Both the position numbers and the translations under genes were made by a program. DNA of 64,000 nucleotides, taken from the NCBI GenBank assembly GCA_963718375.1, contig CAVQZD010000012.1, positions 1 through 64,000 of the forward strand, given 5' to 3'. Position 1 is the first letter of the stretch. Each line of letters starts with the position of its first letter. This document shows positions 51,485 through 61,310 of the stretch, in pieces. Source of the DNA: RBG-16-64-13 sp963718375 (GTDB lineage: Bacteria > Actinomycetota > Thermoleophilia > RBG-16-64-13). The notes under the pieces were generated by a model. The model had not been told where the DNA came from. It saw only the letters and a program-made list of their open reading frames with translations, and made no database searches.

Positions 51485-53445
51485 GGATAGGCGTCTTCGT
51501 CTGCCACTGCGGCACCAACATCGCCGGCACGGTGGATGTGGCTGAGCTCGCCGAGAGGGCGCTCACCCTCAAGGACGTGGTGCACGCCGACCATCCCATG
51601 TACACGTGCTCGGAGCCCGGTCAGGCTTCTATCCAGGACGCCATCCGCGACAAGCACCTCGACCGTGTGGTCGTGGCCGCCTGCTCGCCGCACATGCACG
51701 AGGTGACCTTCCGCCGCTGTGTGGAGGCGGCCGGTCTGAACCCCTATATGTACGAGATGGCCAACATCCGCGAGCACTGCTCCTGGATCCATCCCGATAT
51801 GGCCGTAGGCACCGAGAAGGCGTGGGACATCATCAAGATGGCCGTGGCCAAGGTCCGGCAGTTGGAGCCTCTCTACTCGAACGAGGTGGAGGTCAACAAG
51901 GACGTCTTGGTGATCGGCGGCGGCGTGGCGGGTATCCAGGCCGCGCTCGACCTGGCCGACGCCGGCCTCAAGGTCACCATCGTGGAGAAAGAGACCACCA
52001 TCGGCGGCACGATGGCCAAGCTGGACAAGACCTTCCCCACCATCGACTGCTCGGCCTGCATCCTCACGCCGCGCATGGTGGACTGCGCGCAGCACGAGAA
52101 CATCGACGTCATGGCCTACTGCGAGATCGAGAAAGTCGCGGGCTATGTGGGCAACTTCACCGTGGATATCCGCAAGAAGGCCAGCATGGTCGATTGGACC
52201 AAGTGCATCGGCTGCGAGATCTGCGTGCAGAAGTGTCCTAGCAAGGCGCCCGATACTTTCAACGCCGGCCTCGAGCAGACCAAGGCCATCTACATCCCGT
52301 TCCCGCAGGCGGTGCCCAAGCGGGCGGCTATCCAGGTGGACTACTGCCGCTACTTCCAGAGTGGCAAGTGCAAGGTCTGCGAGCGGGTGTGTCCTGCGGA
52401 CGCCATCGATTACGAGCAGAAGGAACAGATCGTCCAGAAGGAGTTCGGAGCGATAGTGGTGGCTACCGGCCTGGACGTGTTCGACTGGCAGGCGGGCTAT
52501 CCGGAGTACGGCCAGGGCAAGATCAAGGACGTCATCTCGGGCCTGCAGTACGAGCGCATGCTCAACGCCTCGGGCCCCTCGGGCGGCCACGTGCACCGCA
52601 TCAGTAACGGCGAGGACCCCAAGACCGTGGTCTTCATACAGTGCGTGGGCTCGCGCGACGAGTCGGTCAACCGGCCCTACTGCTCGGGCGTGTGCTGCAT
52701 GTACACGGCCAAGCAGGCGCTGCTGACCAAGGACCACGTGGGCATGGACACCGAGGTCTACGTCTTCTATATAGACATCCGCGCGAACGGCAAGGGTTAC
52801 GAGGAGTTCGTCAAGCGCGTGCAGACCGAGTTCGGCGTCAAGTACGTGCGCGGCCGCGTGAGCAAGCTCTACGAAGAGGACGGCAAGGTCATGGTGCGCG
52901 GCACCGACACCCTGCTGGGTGAGCAGGTGGAGGTGGCCGCCGACCTGGTGGTGCTGGCCACCGGCATCGAGGCCGCCCCGGGTGCCAAGGAGCTCGCGCA
53001 GAAGCTCAACATCAGCTACGACGAGTTCGGCTTTCTCAAAGAGGGCCATCCCAAGCTGCGCCCGGTCGAGACCAACACGGCCGGCGTCTTCTTGGCCGGC
53101 GTCTGCCAGGCGCCCAAGGATATTCCCGCCACGGTGGCGCAGGCCTCGGGTACGGCATCGAAGGTCATGGGTCTGCTGGCCAAGGACAAGCTCAAGACCA
53201 GCCCGATGATCGCGGTCGTGGACCAGAAGGACTGCGTGAGTTGCTGGAAGTGCATCGAGGTCTGCCCGTTCAGCGCGCCCGAGAAGCAGGAGCAGCGCGA
53301 CGGCAGCTTCAAGAGTCATGTGATCGAGACGGTCTGCCAGGGCTGCGGCGTGTGCGTGGCCAACTGCCCGGTGAACTGCATCTCGCTGAAGGGCTTCACC
53401 ACCGACGCCCTTATCGATCAGCTGGAAGAGGTCCTACTCTCGTAA
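51481..53445 (+). CDS. hdrA: Heterodisulfide reductase subunit A-like (HdrA), flavoprotein
   Basis: 654 residues. The N-terminal domain has RIGVFVCHCGTNIAGTVDV and a Cys-containing CSPHMHE segment; the FAD site is VLVIGGGVAGIQAALDLA; the HdrA-specific cysteine lies in CSACILTPRMVDC. Ferredoxin-like clusters appear at CIGCEICVQKC and YFQSGKCKVCERVCP, and again at the C-terminus (CVSCWKCIEVCPF, CQGCGVCVANCPVNC). HdrA proteins can split electrons between a ferredoxin and a higher-potential acceptor. No hydrogenase or formate dehydrogenase partner is in the window. ATG overlaps hdrB. Confidence 0.92.
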   Translation: MRIGVFVCHCGTNIAGTVDVAELAERALTLKDVVHADHPMYTCSEPGQASIQDAIRDKHLDRVVVAACSPHMHEVTFRRCVEAAGLNPYMYEMANIREHCSWIHPDMAVGTEKAWDIIKMAVAKVRQLEPLYSNEVEVNKDVLVIGGGVAGIQAALDLADAGLKVTIVEKETTIGGTMAKLDKTFPTIDCSACILTPRMVDCAQHENIDVMAYCEIEKVAGYVGNFTVDIRKKASMVDWTKCIGCEICVQKCPSKAPDTFNAGLEQTKAIYIPFPQAVPKRAAIQVDYCRYFQSGKCKVCERVCPADAIDYEQKEQIVQKEFGAIVVATGLDVFDWQAGYPEYGQGKIKDVISGLQYERMLNASGPSGGHVHRISNGEDPKTVVFIQCVGSRDESVNRPYCSGVCCMYTAKQALLTKDHVGMDTEVYVFYIDIRANGKGYEEFVKRVQTEFGVKYVRGRVSKLYEEDGKVMVRGTDTLLGEQVEVAADLVVLATGIEAAPGAKELAQKLNISYDEFGFLKEGHPKLRPVETNTAGVFLAGVCQAPKDIPATVAQASGTASKVMGLLAKDKLKTSPMIAVVDQKDCVSCWKCIEVCPFSAPEKQEQRDGSFKSHVIETVCQGCGVCVANCPVNCISLKGFTTDALIDQLEEVLLS

Positions 53446-53485
53446 AGGCGCCGTCGCATGCTGAGACTCTTGCACGACGCACGAC

Positions 53486-53510
53486 TATCGTATATCGTAG
53501 ATACACGATA
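53486..53510 (+). promoter_or_regulatory. ArsR operator dyad
   Basis: Imperfect 25-base palindrome with outer arms TATCGT and ACGATA and inner TATC/GATA, ending 20 bases before the arsR start. Position and form fit autoregulation by ArsR. Confidence 0.7.
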
Positions 53511-53530
53511 AACAGCGTGGGGAGTGCATC

Positions 53531-53809
53531 ATGTCAGACAACACCGAAGACGAGGAACTGGCCCAGTTGGCCAAGGCCATCAGTCACCCGGTGCGCATCC
53601 GCATTCTGCGGTTGCTCGCGGCACAGCCGGGCTGCGTGTGCGGCGCGATATTCCGCGAGATACCGCTGGCTCAGTCCACCATCTCGCAGCATCTAAGAGT
53701 ACTCAAGGAGGCGGGCCTCATCGAAGGGGAGCTCGACCTTCCCCGGATCTGCTATTGCGCCAGGACTGACGCCATCTTGCGTCTCAAGCAGCTGATGTCG
53801 ACGCTATGA
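53531..53809 (+). CDS. arsR: ArsR-family metalloregulator
   Basis: 92 residues, ATG with GGGGAG upstream. Winged-helix fold: AISHPVRIRILRLLAAQ, then CVCGAIFREIPLAQSTISQHLRVLKEAGLIEG. Paired cysteines Cys35/Cys37 sit at the start of the DNA-recognition region, as in the As(III)-binding ELCVC site, with a second pair Cys74/Cys76 (ICYC). It represses itself and acr3 (ATGA overlap) until arsenite or antimonite binds. Confidence 0.9.
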   Translation: MSDNTEDEELAQLAKAISHPVRIRILRLLAAQPGCVCGAIFREIPLAQSTISQHLRVLKEAGLIEGELDLPRICYCARTDAILRLKQLMSTL

Positions 53810-54943
53810 AGCGCCTGTCTTTCCTCGACCGCTATCTGACCCTCTGGATCTTCCTGGCCATGGGCATCGGTGTGGCGGCCGGCTATCTGTGGCCGGCGAT
53901 CGGCCGGGCGATCGAGAGCGCTTCCGTTGGCACCACGTCCATCCCCATCGCCATCGGTCTCATCGTCATGATGTATCCGCCGCTGGCCAAGGTGCATTAC
54001 GAGGAGCTCGGGGATGTGTTCCGCAACTGGCGGATCCTGCGCCTATCGCTCATCCAGAACTGGGTCATCGGGCCCTCTGCTCATGTTCTTCTTGGCCATC
54101 CTCATGCTCTTCGACAAGCCCGGTCTCATGCAGGGCGTCATCATGATCGGTCTGGCCCGCTGCATCGCCATGGTGATCGTGTGGAACGACCTGGCCAAGG
54201 GCGACCGGGAGTACGCCGCGGGTCTGGTGGCCTTCAACTCGGTCTTCCAGGTGCTCTTCTACTCGGTGTACGCGTACGTGTTCCTCACGGTGCTACCTGG
54301 CTGGTTCGGGCTGGAGGGCACAGCCGTGGACGTGTCCATGGCCGAGATCGCCGAGAGCGTGGCCATCTATCTGGGCATCCCGTTTGTGGCCGGCATACTC
54401 ACGCGGGTGGTGCTGCTCAGGTTCAAGAGCAAGGAGTGGTACGAGAGGGAGTTCATCCCCCGCATCAGCCCCATCACCCTGATCGCGCTGCTGTTCACCA
54501 TCCTTGTGATGTTCTCGCTGAAAGGCGAGATCATCGTGCAGTTGCCGTTGGATGTTCTGCGGGTGGCCGCTCCGCTTCTGGTCTACTTCGTGGTGATGTT
54601 CCTGGTGAGTTTCTACATGGGCAAGAAGGTGGGCGCCGACTACAGCAAGAGCACGACGCTGGCCTTCACTGCCGCCTCCAACAACTTCGAGTTAGCCATC
54701 GCCGTGGCGGTCGCGGTGTTCGGGCTGAGGTCGGCGCAGGCTTTTGCGGCTGTGATCGGGCCTTTGGTGGAGGTGCCGGTGATGATAGGGCTCGTGAACG
54801 TGGCCTTCTGGTTCCAGCGCCGCTACTGGGGCAGCAAGGGCGTGGAGGTGGAGGCGGCGGCCGGTGTCGAAGCCGGCGACCTGGGCTGCCCGACGGTGAT
54901 CGGTAGCGGGACTGAGACGACGAGGGAGACTCGAGAAGAGTGA
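53806..54943 (+). CDS. acr3: Arsenite efflux transporter Acr3 (one frameshift)
   Basis: Ten-helix arsenite permease. The conserved cysteine is in GLARCIAMVIVWNDLAKGD and the conserved glutamate in IGPLVEVPVMIGLVN, both typical of Acr3. The span of 1138 bases is one more than a multiple of three: a single extra base near 54075 (GGGCCCTCTG where GGGCCCCTG-like sequence is expected) splits the frame. Corrected length is 378 residues. No arsenate reductase is visible. Confidence 0.88.
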
Positions 54944-55274
54944 TGGGCGAAACGGATACGCCGGGTGCCAGCCGCGAGGTCGTGCGCCAACGGTGCCTTC
55001 GGACACACGCATGCAGTGTCTGGCAGCGCCGTTTGGGGCGGCGTCGTTAGGGCACGCGGACTCCGCGGTGTCGCGCGGCCGAGGAGGTGACCAGCCGGGC
55101 GGCGCTACGCGACGCCTCGGGTCCGGCACAGGAGGTCGCGCTGGCAGTCTGTGCGGGTGGCCTACGAACTTCAAGGCGGTGGACCGCGGCCGTGCTCGCG
55201 TCCGGACTCCGGCTTCTCTGGCCGAGGCGGTCCGCCCGGGCGCAGCGTTCGGCGACGCTCCTCACATAATGGGT
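54944..55274. other. Gap between acr3 and RNase J
   Basis: About 340 bases of GC-rich sequence. No frame has recognisable similarity, a good ribosome site and codon pattern together; short frames such as one beginning MTSRAALRDASG are unsupported. A GATAAT box at 55275-55280 lies 8 bases before the RNase J ATG, so that gene may be transcribed without a leader. A broken gene cannot be excluded. Confidence 0.4.
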
Positions 55275-55288
55275 GATAATAGAATCCG

Positions 55289-56975
55289 ATGAACCAACCA
55301 CTGACTTCTGGACGCACCCTGCGCATCATCCCCCTTGGTGGGCTTGACGGCATAGGCAAGAACATGACCGTCTTTGAGTACGGGGACGAGATGGTGGTCG
55401 TGGACGCCGGGTCTCATGTTCCCCGACGACGACCATCCAGGGGTAGATCTCATCCTCCCCGACTTCTCCTACGTGGTGAAGCGTCAGGCCAAGCTGCGCG
55501 CCATAGTCATCACCCACGGCCACGAGGACCATACAGGGGCGCTTCCTTATCTTCTCAAAGCACTCGACCGGCGGGTGCCGGTGATGGGCACCAGACTCAC
55601 CCTCGGTCTTATCCAGGGCAAGTTCGAGGAGCATGGCCTCAAGACGAAGTCGGTCAAGCTGCAGGAGGTGACCGGGGGGAGCCACGTGTCGGTCGGCTCG
55701 TTCGGGTTCGACTTCTTCGCCGTGAACCATTCGATACCCGACGGAGTGGGAGTGTTCATACGCACGCCCGCGGCCAACGTGGTGCACACCGGTGACTTCA
55801 AGCTGGACCAGACTCCCATCGACGGGCGCTTGGTGGACTACGCCTCGCTGACTAAGTTCGCAAAGGTGGGTGTCGATCTGCTGATGTCAGACTCGACCAA
55901 TGCAGAGACGCCTGGCGTCACGCTCTCAGAGTCTTCGGTGGGCCCTGCGTTGCGTGACCTCGTCGATAGAGCGGAGGGCCGGGTCATAGCCGCCTCGTTC
56001 GCGAGTCACGTGCACCGTGTGCAGCAGATCTGCGACGCGGCCGTGGGGGCTGGGCGCAAGGTGGCCTTCATAGGTCGCTCGATGATCACCAACACGCGGA
56101 TCGCGCGCGAACTCGGCTATCTGACTATCGCCGATAGCGATATGGTCGAGCCCGAGCGGGCGGCCAGGCTGCCGGCTCGCAAGGTGCTGGTGATGTGCAC
56201 CGGCAGCCAGGGTGAGCCTCTCTCGGCTCTGGCTCGCATGGCCAATGGCGACCACAATACCGTCAACATAGAGCCCGACGACACCGTGGTCATCGCTGCT
56301 ACGCCGGTGCCGGGCAACGAGAAGGCGGTCAACCGGGTCATCAACCGGCTGGCCAAGGCCGGGGCCACGGTCGCTCACAAGGGCAGTCTGCATGTGCACG
56401 TGTCGGGTCACGCCGCCGCGGAAGAGCTCAAGCTGATGCTCAACCTGGTGAGGCCCCGGTTCTTCGTGCCCGTGCACGGTGAGACCCGCCACTTGGTCGC
56501 CCATGCGGGCCTGGCTGAGCAGGTGGGTATCCCCAAGAAGAACGTGTTCATCATGGGCAACGGCGACGTCCTGGAGCTCACCAAATCGGCGGCAAGCGTC
56601 ACGGGGAGCGTCGAGCACGGGGTGGTCTACGTCGACGGTCTCGGGGTAGGCGACGTGGGTCAGGTGATACTCCGCGACCGACAGGTCCTGGCCCAGGATG
56701 GCATCGCGACCGTGGTGGTCACCGTCGACAGCCAGACCGGCAGTCTGACATCCGACCCGGAGTTGATCACGCGGGGGATGACCTGGGGTCCAGACGGCGA
56801 TAGGGTCATCGCCGACGCGCAAGCTCGCATCCGGCAACGGCTGGCCCGGACCCATAAGGAAGGGGTCACCGACCAAGCCGTCATCAAGCAGGCCGTGCAC
56901 GATTCGCTATCGCAGCTGTTGTGGGAGCGCACCCGCAGCCGGCCCATGATCATCCCCATAGTCGTGGAAGTCTGA
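55289..56975 (+). CDS. rnj: Ribonuclease J (one frameshift)
   Basis: Metallo-beta-lactamase/beta-CASP RNase with 5'-exonuclease and endonuclease activity in mRNA decay and rRNA processing. Motifs: LRIIPLGGLDGIGKNMTVFEYG, the metal site ITHGHEDHTGALPYLL, HTGDFKLDQTPIDG, SDSTNAETPG, and the beta-CASP histidine in HVHVSGHAAAEELK with FFVPVHGETRHL. The span is one base over a multiple of three: an extra T near 55413 (after GACGCCGGG) breaks VVVDAGLMFPDDD. Corrected length is 561 residues. Confidence 0.93.
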
Positions 56976-57112
56976 CCGCGCAGGTCCCGCCTCTTCGTCG
57001 GTGACGCCTCGCGATTTTTGCGGATTCCTTACACCGCGCACCCCCTTCGCTACGCCTTGCCTACGCCGGCACGCCTAACATGAGATAGAGCCGACGTGTG
57101 GATAGGTGCGTC

Positions 57113-57193
57113 ATGGATGCATTGGTGGTTCTCATAGCGATCGCCTTCTTCGCCCTTACCTGGGGGCTGGTGCATGGAATGCAGCGCCTGTAG
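57113..57193 (+). CDS. 26-residue membrane peptide before kdpF
   Basis: Encodes MDALVVLIAIAFFALTWGLV followed by HGMQRL: one hydrophobic helix with a short charged end. Small proteins of this shape, ending in a G(C/M)xRL-like motif, often precede kdpF in other genomes (recalled). The ribosome site is weak (GATAGGTG). It is likely an accessory peptide of the Kdp complex or a leader peptide. Confidence 0.55.
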   Translation: MDALVVLIAIAFFALTWGLVHGMQRL

Positions 57194-57250
57194 CGGAAGG
57201 GCTGATGCCATGATGGCGGATGCGCGTCTCGTGGGTAGCGGGGAGGCGGC

Positions 57251-57334
57251 ATGCTGCTGACCGCCGCCATCATCTCTGTATGTCTGCTGGCTTACCTGCT
57301 CTACGCACTGATGCGGCCTGAGAGGTTGGGATGA
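57251..57334 (+). CDS. kdpF: KdpF, small subunit of the K+-transporting ATPase
   Basis: 27 residues, one transmembrane helix, ending ALMRPERLG, the standard KdpF ending. ATG with GGGGAGG upstream. It stabilises the KdpABC complex. The stop overlaps the kdpA start. Confidence 0.85.
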   Translation: MLLTAAIISVCLLAYLLYALMRPERLG

Positions 57335-59089
57335 CCGCCCAAGGCTGGCTGCAGATCGCTTTGTTGGTGGCAGTGGTGCTGCTGTTCGTGCGGCCGCTGG
57401 GCACCTACATGGCCAAGGTGTTCGAGGGGCGGCGCATCTTCGGAGTCAGCCGGGCCCTGCGGCCGGTGGAGAGGATCATCTACCGGCTGGGCGGCATCGA
57501 CCCCGAGAGCGAGATGACCTGGAAGAAGTACGCGGTCAGCGCGCTGGCCTTCAGCCTCGCGGGCTTCTTGCTGCTCTACCTGCTGCTGCGGGTGCAGGGT
57601 TGGCTGCCCGGCGGTCCCGACGGGGTGGGCAACGTCAAGCCCGATCTGGCCTTCAACACTGCCGTCAGCTTCGTCACCAACACCAACTGGCAGGCATACG
57701 GCGGTGAGAGCACCATGAAGTACGTCACCCAGATGGTGGGCCTGACCGTGCAGAACTTCGTCTCGGCGGGCGTGGGCATGGCGGTGGTCATTGCGCTGAT
57801 CACGGGGGTTCACCCGTCGCTCTACCGACATGCTGGGCAACTTCTGGGTGGATCTCACCCGCGCTGTGCTCTACGTGCTCATACCGCTGTCCATCGTCTT
57901 CGCAGTGATCTTCGTCTCGCAAGGGGTGGTGCAGACCCTGGAGCCGTCGCAGGAGGCCGCGTTGGTGCAACCCTACGCCGGGGATGACGGCCAGACGGTC
58001 ACCGACCAGACCATAGCCGTGGGGCCGGTGGCCTCCCAGGCGGCCATAAAGCAGTTGGGCACGAACGGGGGCGGCTACTTCAACGCCAACTCGGCTCATC
58101 CGTTCGAGAATCCCACGCCGCTGTCCGGCTTTTTGCAGATGGTGGCGATCTTGCTCATCCCGGCCGCGCTCTGCTACACCTTCGGCCGCATGGTGGGTAA
58201 CACGCGGCAGGGGTGGGCGGTGCTCTCGGTGATGGTGGTCATCCTGGTGGCCACGATGGCCGTCTCGTATCACTTCGAGGCGCAGGGTGTGCCCCAGCAG
58301 GCACAGGTCGGGGCCGACCTGCAGGCGGCGGGCGGCACTACCACAGCCCAGGCCGGCGGCAACATGGAGGGTAAAGAGGTGCGCTTCGGCATAGCCGATT
58401 CATCGGCTTGGGCGGTCTCCACCACTGCCGCCTCCAACGGCTCGGTGAACAGCATGCACGACTCGTACACGCCCCTCGGGGGACTGGTGCCTATGGTGAT
58501 GATCCAGCTCGGGGAGGTGGTGTTCGGGGGTGTCGGCTCGGGTCTGTATGTGATGCTGGTGTTCGCCATAGTCACGGTGTTCATCGCCGGGCTTATGGTG
58601 GGGCGAACGCCCGAGTATCTGGGCAAGAAGATAGAGATGTACGAGATGAAGATGGCCTCGCTGATCATCCTGATACCGGTGATAGCCATCTTAGTGGGCA
58701 CCATGATCGGGGTAGCTACAGGCGCCGGGCGCGCCGGCGCGGCTAACCCGGGCGCGCACGGCTTCAGCGAGATCCTGTACGGCTTCACCTCGGCGGTGGG
58801 TAACAACGGCAGCGCGTTCGCCGGACTGTGCGCGAACTCTCCCTTCTACAACCTGCTGCTGGGGGTGTGCATGCTCATCGGGAGGTTCTGGATACTGGTG
58901 CCCACGCTGGCCTTGGCGGGGTCGCTGGCCAAGAAGAAGCACACCCCTGAGAGCGCGGGCACGCTGCACACCGACGGCCCCGTGTTCGTGGGGCTGCTCA
59001 CCGTGATAGTCATCGTGGTCGGGGCGCTGAGTTTCCTGCCCGCCCTGGCTCTGGGTCCGATAGTCGAGCACCTACTGATGGCCGGCTAG
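57331..59089 (+). CDS. kdpA: KdpA, K+-channel subunit of the Kdp ATPase (one frameshift)
   Basis: Membrane subunit that selects and passes K+. Selectivity-filter-type segments are visible: VTNTNWQAYGGE, TNGGGYFNANSAHPFENPT, and SAVGNNGSAFAGL. The span is one base over a multiple of three; the break lies at a GGGGG run near 57806, where removing one G restores TGFTRRSTDMLGNFWVDLTR. Corrected length is 585 residues. Confidence 0.92.
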
Positions 59090-59102
59090 GAGGGTGCGGA
59101 CG

Positions 59103-61298
59103 ATGAACTGGTCGAGAAGAGCCCACGGAGCAGGACCCGCCGGGCCAGAGGGTGCGCCGGCAGAGGCCGCCCGGCCAGAGGCAGCCCGCCCAGCGGGCGC
59201 CGAGTCCGGATCCGCGCCGACCGCGCCTGCGCGGCGCGGCGCCGGTCAAGGCGGCGTGGGCGGGCGCGCGGCGGCGCGGGCCGTCCGCGACTCGTTCCGC
59301 AAGCTGGACCCGCGGGTGCAGGTACGGAACCCGGTGATGTTCGTGGTCTGGGTCGGCGCTCTGCTCACCTTCGTACTGTTCATTCAGTCGGCGGCCGGAG
59401 CGGGGGAGGCCTCCTGGGGCTTCATCCTGGCCATCTCGCTGCTCTTGTGGTTCACGGTGCTGTTCGCCAACTTCGCTGAGGCCATGGCCGAGGGCCGGGG
59501 CCGCGCCCAGGCGGACAGCCTGCGGAAGGCGCGCAAAGACGTGATGGCGAGCAGGTTGAGCGAGGCGCGCCGCGAAGCGCGCGCGGAGCAGGTGTCTTCG
59601 TCACAGCTGGTGCTCGGCGACCTGGTGCTGGTGGAGGCCGGCGAGTTCATCCCTGTAGATGGCGACGTAGTGGTGGGAGCCGCCTCGGTGGACGAGAGTG
59701 CCATCACCGGCGAGAGTGCCCCTGTCATACGCGAAAGCGGGGGTGATCGCAGCGCGGTGACCGGCGGTACGCGGGTGCTCTCCGACTGGCTGATCGTGAA
59801 GGTCACCGCCAAGCCTGGCGAGACCTTCCTGGACCACATGATCGCTATGGTGGAGGGCGCCAAGCGGCAGAAGACCCCCAACGAGATAGCCCTCAACATC
59901 CTGTTGGCGGCGCTCACCATCATTTTCCTGATCGTGGTGGTCACCTTGCGGCCGATGTCCCAGTACGCGGTGGATATGGCGGGCACGGGCGAGGTGGTGT
60001 CCATCACCATCCTGGTGGCCCTGTTGGTCTGCTTGGCCCCCACTACCATCGGGGCTCTGCTCTCGGCTATAGGCATCGCGGGTATGAACCGTCTGAGCAA
60101 GGCCAACGTGGTGGCCATGTCGGGGCGCGCGGTGGAGGCGGCCGGCGACGTGGACGTGCTGCTGATGGACAAGACGGGCACGATCACCCTGGGCAACCGG
60201 CAGGCCACCGAGTTCTTGCCGGCCCCAGGTGTCGAACTGGCCGAACTGGCGGACGCCGCCCAACTGGCCTCTCTCGCCGATGAGACGCCCGAGGGGCGGA
60301 GCATAGTCGTGCTCGCCAAGAAGCTGCAGGGCCTGCGGGGTCGCGACCTGGAGGCCCTGGGGGCCACCTTCGTGCCCTTCACCGCCCAGACCCGCATGAG
60401 CGGCGTCGACCTCGATGGCCGCGAGATCCGCAAGGGTGCCGTGGACTCGGTAGAAGCCTACATCGCGACCAAGGGGGGAGCGCTGCCCAAGGAAGTGATC
60501 GCCGCCTCCGACAACGTCGCTCGCTTGGGAGGCACCCCTCTGGTGGTGACCGACGGTCCCCGGGCCCTGGGCGTGATCCACCTCAAGGACATCGTCAAGG
60601 GAGGCATCCGCGAACGCTTTCACGACCTCAGGCGCATGGGCATACGGACGGTGATGATCACCGGAGACAACCCGGTGACGGCAGCGTCCATAGCCGCGGA
60701 GGCGGGGGTGGACGACTTCCTCGCCGAGGCGACGCCCGGGGCCAAGCTGACGATGATCCGGGAGTATCAGGCCGATGGACACTTGGTGGCCATGACCGGC
60801 GACGGTACCAACGACGCGCCGGCTTTGGCGCAGGCGGACGTAGCCGTGGCCATGAACACCGGCACGCAGGCGGCCAAGGAGGCGGGCAACATGGTGGACT
60901 TGGACTCCAACCCCACCAAGCTGCTGGAGATAGTGCACATAGGCAAGCAGACGCTCATGACCCGTGGGGCGCTCACCACCTTCAGCATCGCCAACGACAT
61001 AGCCAAGTATTTCGCCATCATCCCGGCCGCTTTCGCGGCCACCTACCCCAGTCTGGACGCCCTCAACCTGATGCACCTCGCCACTCCCCAGAGTGCCGTC
61101 CTCTCCGCTGTGGTGTTCAACGCTGTGGTGATCGTCTTTCTCATCCCCTTGGCCCTGCGGGGCGTGAAGTACAAACCGCGGCCTTCGGCCGAGCTTCTGC
61201 GCAACAACCTGCTCATCTACGGGCTGGGCGGATTGCTGGTGCCTTTCGTAGGCATCAAGCTGATCGACATGGCGCTCAGCGCGCTGGGTCTGTCATAA
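59103..61298 (+). CDS. kdpB: KdpB, P-type ATPase subunit
   Basis: ATG 59103 with TAGGAGGG upstream. The first 65 residues are an Ala/Pro/Gly-rich extension not found in usual KdpB. The core follows: FRKLDPRVQVRNPVMFVVWV, the TGESAPVIRESGGDRSAVTG actuator loop, the phosphorylation motif MDKTGTITLGN, FTAQTRMSGVDL and MTGDGTNDAPALAQADVAVA. It hydrolyses ATP to drive high-affinity K+ uptake through KdpA. Confidence 0.95.
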   Translation: MNWSRRAHGAGPAGPEGAPAEAARPEAARPAGAESGSAPTAPARRGAGQGGVGGRAAARAVRDSFRKLDPRVQVRNPVMFVVWVGALLTFVLFIQSAAGAGEASWGFILAISLLLWFTVLFANFAEAMAEGRGRAQADSLRKARKDVMASRLSEARREARAEQVSSSQLVLGDLVLVEAGEFIPVDGDVVVGAASVDESAITGESAPVIRESGGDRSAVTGGTRVLSDWLIVKVTAKPGETFLDHMIAMVEGAKRQKTPNEIALNILLAALTIIFLIVVVTLRPMSQYAVDMAGTGEVVSITILVALLVCLAPTTIGALLSAIGIAGMNRLSKANVVAMSGRAVEAAGDVDVLLMDKTGTITLGNRQATEFLPAPGVELAELADAAQLASLADETPEGRSIVVLAKKLQGLRGRDLEALGATFVPFTAQTRMSGVDLDGREIRKGAVDSVEAYIATKGGALPKEVIAASDNVARLGGTPLVVTDGPRALGVIHLKDIVKGGIRERFHDLRRMGIRTVMITGDNPVTAASIAAEAGVDDFLAEATPGAKLTMIREYQADGHLVAMTGDGTNDAPALAQADVAVAMNTGTQAAKEAGNMVDLDSNPTKLLEIVHIGKQTLMTRGALTTFSIANDIAKYFAIIPAAFAATYPSLDALNLMHLATPQSAVLSAVVFNAVVIVFLIPLALRGVKYKPRPSAELLRNNLLIYGLGGLLVPFVGIKLIDMALSALGLS

Positions 61299-61310
61299 GA
61301 GGGGTGTAGT

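Noticed and set aside
51196..53319. 707-residue open frame on the minus strand opposite hdrA
   Set aside because: Composition is His/Val/Leu-rich as expected from the antisense of a GC-rich gene; hdrA on the plus strand is unambiguous.
59601..61076. 491-residue minus-strand frame opposite kdpB
   Set aside because: Antisense shadow of a well-conserved P-type ATPase; no start signal or domain.
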